This document shows positions 60,837-64,000 of a stretch of 64,000 nt of DNA, piece after piece. This DNA comes from Nocardioides yefusunii (GTDB lineage: Bacteria; Actinomycetota; Actinomycetes; Propionibacteriales; Nocardioidaceae). Made by a program: the position numbers and the translations under genes. Under the pieces are notes generated by a model that was not told the origin of the DNA, searched no databases, and saw only the letters and a program-made list of their open reading frames with translations. How positions within the stretch are numbered: the stretch's first letter is position 1; the number at the start of each line of letters is the position of its first letter. Location of the stretch: NCBI RefSeq assembly GCF_004014875.1, contig NZ_CP034929.1:3162001-3226000 (forward strand). Direction: 5' to 3'.

Positions 60837-62957
60837 TCAGACCCGGAAACTGTTCACGAGGTCGCCGAGCTCCTCGACCGAACCCGCGAGGCTGGCCACG
60901 GCCTGCACCGAGCCTTCGAGGGCGATCTTGGTGCCCTGCATCCGGGACTCGACCCCGTCGACGGTCTCGGCGATGTCCCCGGTGCCGCGGGCGGCGGAGG
61001 AGACGCTGCGGGCCATCTCGTTGGTGGTGGCGGTCTGCTGCTCGACGGCGGCGGCGATGGCCGCCTGGTAGTCGTTGACGCGGCCGATGGTCTCGGCGAT
61101 CCCGGCCACTGCGGTGCTGGCGCCACGGGTGTCGGCGCGGATCGCTGCAACCCGGTCGGTGACCTCCTGGGTGGCCACGGCGGTCTGGCGGGCAAGTTCC
61201 TTGACCTCGGATGCGACGACGGCGAAGCCCTTGCCGGACTCCCCGGCGCGCGCCGCCTCGATGGTGGCGTTGAGGGCGAGCAAGTTGGTCTGCGCGGCAA
61301 TGGTGGCGATCACGTCGACCATCTCCGCGATCCGGGCCGTGGACTCCTCCAGGGTCGCGACCACCCGGTCGACGTCGCCGGCCAGGTGCACGCCGTCGCG
61401 GGCGACGCTCGCGGCTTCGTGCGCGCTGGACGCGATCTCTCGGATCGAGGCGGTCATCTCCTCCGACGCGACGCTGAGCAGTGCGACGTTGTCGTTGACC
61501 TCGGTGGTGAGACCGGCCGCGCGGACGGCGAGCTCGGCGGTCTCCTCGGCACTCGCGTTGGTCTGCTCGCCGCCGGCGGCGAGGCGGTGGGCAGCGTCCT
61601 CGACCTGCCCCGCCTGCGCGGTGATCCGGGTGAGAACCTCACGCAGACCGACGACGGCGTCGTTGACCGAACGTCCCATCTGCCCCACTTCGTCCTGCCC
61701 GAGGTCGGGGACCGCGACAGTCAGGTCGCGCTGGGCGAGGGAGGCGACGGCGTCGTTGACGAGGGCGACGCGACGCGAGATCCGCAGGGCGATCCACCAC
61801 GCGACACCGGCGCTGACCAGCGACATCAGCACGCCGAGCACCCCGAGCGTCCACGCCACCTGGGCACGGCCGTTGGCGAGGGCCTCGACCTCGAAGTCGG
61901 GGCCGTACTCCTGCACGACGACGGCCCACTCCTGCTCGGGGTAGAACGCACTGTGGATGACGCTGTCGTCCGCGGGGGCGTCGCCGACACCGGCGAGCGT
62001 CACCTCGAGGCGTCCGTGCTCGCCCTCGTCGAGCGCTGCCGTCTCGTCGAGGAGGCCGTCGACCCACGCCGCTCCGCGTCCGAACGGCTGCCCGATCAGG
62101 TCGGGGTTGCGCGAAGCAATGACCCGGCCTCGGTCGGTGGACGCGGTGCTCACGATCGCGGCGTTGCCGTGCTCGCCCGCGGTGAGGTCGGCCAGGGTCT
62201 CCTGGAGCGCCGTGGTGACGTCGGCTTCGGGGACTCCGGTGAAGACGGCGCCCGTCACGCGGCCACGGCTGTCCTTGATCGGGTCGTAGGCGGTGATGCT
62301 CCAGGCGTCGATGACCTGTGCGGACCCGCGGTAGGACTCGCCGTCCAGCAGTGCGCTGACCACGGGGTTGGGCTTGCCGTCGGCACCGACGGCAGGGATG
62401 TAGGTGCCGATCGCGCGCTTGCCGTCGTTCTCGACGGAGGTCGCGACGCGGAGCATGTCGCCGTCGTCGTTGATCCGCTGGAACACGGTCACCCACGAGC
62501 CGACCGCCCCGGCCGCGACGTCGACGAGCGGCGTGCGGGTCTTCGTGTCGGCGTTCTGGCCGAGCCAGGTGTCGCCGACGTTCATCCGCGGCAGCGTGAC
62601 GGTGCGCTTCTCGCCGCTCTCCTGGTCGACGGCCGTCCAACGCACGGTACGGGTGGGGTCGAGCGAGAACCCGCCCTGCTGCGCGGCGATCAGGGAGAGG
62701 AAGCGCATGTTGTCGTCCTGTCGATCACGCACGGAGGATCCGACCGACGTGGTGACGCGCTCGATGCCCTCGACGACGTGCTGGAGGTCGGCCTCCACGA
62801 GCTCTTCGACCCTGACGCTGGCGTCAGCGGTGAACTGGCCGGTCTGCCAGGCGCCCACGGTGGCCAGTACGGCGGCGGTACCGATGACGCTTCCGGTGCC
62901 GAGGGCGGCGAGTTTGTGCCGGAGCTGGGCGGAGCTTGCGAGGGTGACGATGCGCAT
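60837..62957 (-). CDS. Methyl-accepting chemotaxis protein
   Basis: A 706-residue receptor: N-terminal membrane helix near residues 15-37, a large extracytoplasmic double-Cache-like sensor domain (to about 365), a second helix ([20 protein letters not shown]), a HAMP domain ([20 protein letters not shown]) and a long cytoplasmic coiled coil. Its tip, [20 protein letters not shown], binds CheW/CheA. No CheR-docking pentapeptide is at the C-terminus. It implies a chemotaxis and motility system elsewhere in the genome; no che or fli genes are in the window. Confidence 0.93.
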   Translation of the reverse strand: MRIVTLASSAQLRHKLAALGTGSVIGTAAVLATVGAWQTGQFTADASVRVEELVEADLQHVVEGIERVTTSVGSSVRDRQDDNMRFLSLIAAQQGGFSLDPTRTVRWTAVDQESGEKRTVTLPRMNVGDTWLGQNADTKTRTPLVDVAAGAVGSWVTVFQRINDDGDMLRVATSVENDGKRAIGTYIPAVGADGKPNPVVSALLDGESYRGSAQVIDAWSITAYDPIKDSRGRVTGAVFTGVPEADVTTALQETLADLTAGEHGNAAIVSTASTDRGRVIASRNPDLIGQPFGRGAAWVDGLLDETAALDEGEHGRLEVTLAGVGDAPADDSVIHSAFYPEQEWAVVVQEYGPDFEVEALANGRAQVAWTLGVLGVLMSLVSAGVAWWIALRISRRVALVNDAVASLAQRDLTVAVPDLGQDEVGQMGRSVNDAVVGLREVLTRITAQAGQVEDAAHRLAAGGEQTNASAEETAELAVRAAGLTTEVNDNVALLSVASEEMTASIREIASSAHEAASVARDGVHLAGDVDRVVATLEESTARIAEMVDVIATIAAQTNLLALNATIEAARAGESGKGFAVVASEVKELARQTAVATQEVTDRVAAIRADTRGASTAVAGIAETIGRVNDYQAAIAAAVEQQTATTNEMARSVSSAARGTGDIAETVDGVESRMQGTKIALEGSVQAVASLAGSVEELGDLVNSFRV

Positions 62958-63104
62958 GGCGAGCAGCTTTCGAAGGAGTGGGTGAAAACCGAACCTTCAA
63001 AGACCCTCGGCAACAAAACGGCCTCAACCACCGATTCTGCTGGTGCTTTTATATCTTTTTCATAACCACGCGATTGGAAGTTATCTGATGTGGGTATAGA
63101 TGCG
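62958..63104 (-). promoter_or_regulatory. AT-rich upstream region of the chemoreceptor gene
   Basis: This 147-bp stretch is clearly AT-richer than its surroundings (on the minus strand: AAAAAGATATAAAAGCACC and CATCTATACCCACATC). It most likely contains the receptor promoter. I could not match a flagellar-sigma consensus with certainty. Confidence 0.45.
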
Positions 63105-63144
63105 CCAGCACTTCGCACCCCCATTTGGGGGTGCGAAGTGCTGG
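63105..63144. repeat. Near loop-less 40-bp palindrome
   Basis: The 19-bp arm CCAGCACTTCGCACCCCCA (63105-63123) with its perfect complement (63126-63144) around two T. It lies between the chemoreceptor start and the end of the ABC ATPase gene, which is on the same strand, so it could terminate the latter. Confidence 0.82.
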
Positions 63145-63169
63145 GTGTCTCCAGGAGGTTTCGGCCCGC

Positions 63170-64000
63170 TCAGGCGTGATGGCAGCGAACCGTCACCGCA
63201 TCCACCTGACGCGGCTCCGGAGGCGTCGTGTCGCAGAGCTCGGTCCGCAACGGGCAGCGCGTCGCGAACCGACAGCCGGTGAACCGCTGCGTCGGCGAGG
63301 GCGGGTCACCCTGGGCCACGACGCGTTCACGGACGTCGCGCAGAGCGGGGTCGTCGACCGGGATCGCGTCGGTGAGCATCCGCGTGTAGGGATGCTTCGG
63401 TGCGGTCAACACCTCACCGGCAGGCCCCTCCTCGACGAGCGCCCCCAGGTACATGACCCCGATCCGGTCCGCGACCGAACTGACCACCGCGAGGTCGTGG
63501 GCGATCAGCAGGTACCCGAACCCGTGCACGGTCTGGAGGTCGCCGAGCAGGTTGAGGACCTGCGCCTGGACCGAGACGTCGAGCGAGGCGACGGGTTCGT
63601 CGAGCACCAGCAGCTGCGGCTCCAGGGAGAGCGCCCGTGCGATCACGACGCGCTGACGTTGACCGCCGGAGAGCTCGTGCGGGTAACGCGAGGCGAACTG
63701 CGGGTCGAGCCCCACGTCGGCGAGCAGGCGGTCCAGGACCCCGGCGCCACCGTCGGCGCCTGCCCGGCCCTGGATCCGCAACGGCTCCAGGACGGCGTCG
63801 GCCACCGTCATCCGCGGCGACAAGGCCGAGGAGGCGTCCTGGAAGACCAACTGGGTGTGGCCGCGTCGTCCGCGCAACGCCTTCGCACCCAGCGCGGTGA
63901 CGTCCTCGCCCGACCACGCGACCGCACCTTCGTCGGGGGCGACCAGCATCGACGCGACGCGGGCCAGGGTCGACTTGCCGCAGCCCGACTCCCCCACCAG
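63170..64000 (-). CDS. Oligopeptide/dipeptide ABC transporter ATPase, C-terminal part (cut by window edge)
   Basis: The frame is open to the last base; 277 codons are visible and the start lies outside. The visible part opens with Walker A (GESGCGKSTLARVA), then the Q-loop LVFQDASSALSPRMTV, signature LSGGQRQRVVIARAL, Walker B LLVLDEPVASLDVS and IAHDLAVV. The C-terminal oligo_HPY extension (LTAPKHPYTRMLTDAIP, GCRFATRCPLRTELC) with its Cys cluster is diagnostic for the OppD/OppF-DppD/DppF class. It energises uptake of peptides or, in some relatives, nickel. Confidence 0.92.
   Translation of the reverse strand: MVGESGCGKSTLARVASMLVAPDEGAVAWSGEDVTALGAKALRGRRGHTQLVFQDASSALSPRMTVADAVLEPLRIQGRAGADGGAGVLDRLLADVGLDPQFASRYPHELSGGQRQRVVIARALSLEPQLLVLDEPVASLDVSVQAQVLNLLGDLQTVHGFGYLLIAHDLAVVSSVADRIGVMYLGALVEEGPAGEVLTAPKHPYTRMLTDAIPVDDPALRDVRERVVAQGDPPSPTQRFTGCRFATRCPLRTELCDTTPPEPRQVDAVTVRCHHA

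Noticed and set aside
60351..63065. 904-codon open frame on the plus strand
   Set aside because: Overlaps the methyltransferase and the whole chemoreceptor in another frame or strand; Arg/Gly/Asp-rich shadow with no motif.
24473..63144. Dispersed inverted repeats as a CRISPR array
   Set aside because: They are single or paired palindromes scattered over 39 kb, with no regular spacers and no cas genes.

Overview
The window is high-GC actinobacterial chromosome, most likely from Nocardioides or a near relative. This is inferred from the strong GC bias at codon third positions, frequent GTG starts, 4-8 bp gene overlaps, a Bpa/PafE-type proteasome activator, an F420-type (Ddn-like) oxidoreductase, MenB, and DUF1707 and CU044_5270-type proteins. 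The genus is inference. I see no insertion sequence, integrase, CRISPR array, rRNA or origin. One tRNA, tRNA-Ser(CGA), is present.

Layout. 1-8314: right end of a polyketide/fatty-acid-type biosynthetic cluster. It runs ketoreductase end of a cut-off synthase, a KS-AT-DH-phosphopantetheinyl-transferase megaprotein, a stand-alone acyl carrier protein, an alpha/beta hydrolase and a macrolide-type glycosyltransferase, with overlaps or 1-3 nt spacing. The set looks able to make, release and glycosylate a polyketide or lipid. 8389-16000: Ddn-like oxidoreductase, MenB, an N5-(carboxyethyl)ornithine-synthase-like dehydrogenase flanked by two paralogous tiny basic proteins, a SWIM-SNF2 helicase and an FhuF-like Fe-S protein. 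16014-19780: two related ECF sigma genes (one lacking its DNA-binding end), a membrane partner protein, an AlkD-like protein and a DUF1707 protein. 19907-30525: housekeeping genes (class III sirtuin, PNPOx-family oxidase, GAF histidine kinase, acyl-CoA dehydrogenase, VIT1-type transporter, pntAB, upp, tadA with its partner).

30618-33424: tRNA-Ser, a secreted CAP-like protein, a CstR-like persulfide-sensing repressor, then a lower-GC patch holding an ECF sigma gene broken by one in-frame TGA and a small secreted beta-gamma-crystallin/I36-like protein. 33664-39350 (minus): a tightly overlapped operon of ECF sigma, CU044_5270-like membrane protein, lipoprotein, HlyD-like adaptor with a peptidoglycan-binding domain, ABC ATPase and MacB/FtsX permease. 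42010-44250: a CstB-like persulfide dioxygenase-rhodanese and a TauE/SafE exporter behind two C-tract/G-tract operators that match the one in front of cstR 10 kb away, so the two loci probably form one sulfide-stress regulon. 44316-64000: mixed housekeeping and envelope genes (biotinyl carrier, nitrilase-type amidase, quinone oxidoreductase, Bpa, two Cof-type HAD phosphatases, serS, a PAP2-DAG-kinase fusion, pheA, thioesterase, alcohol dehydrogenase, methyltransferase, chemoreceptor, and a peptide-ABC ATPase cut by the right edge).

A second layer is a set of long, often near loop-less inverted repeats in intergenic gaps. Several share arm sequence, with ends in GGACGTC or the core ACCCCACCGGTTTG. 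They occur between convergent, tandem and even divergent genes, so not all are simple terminators.
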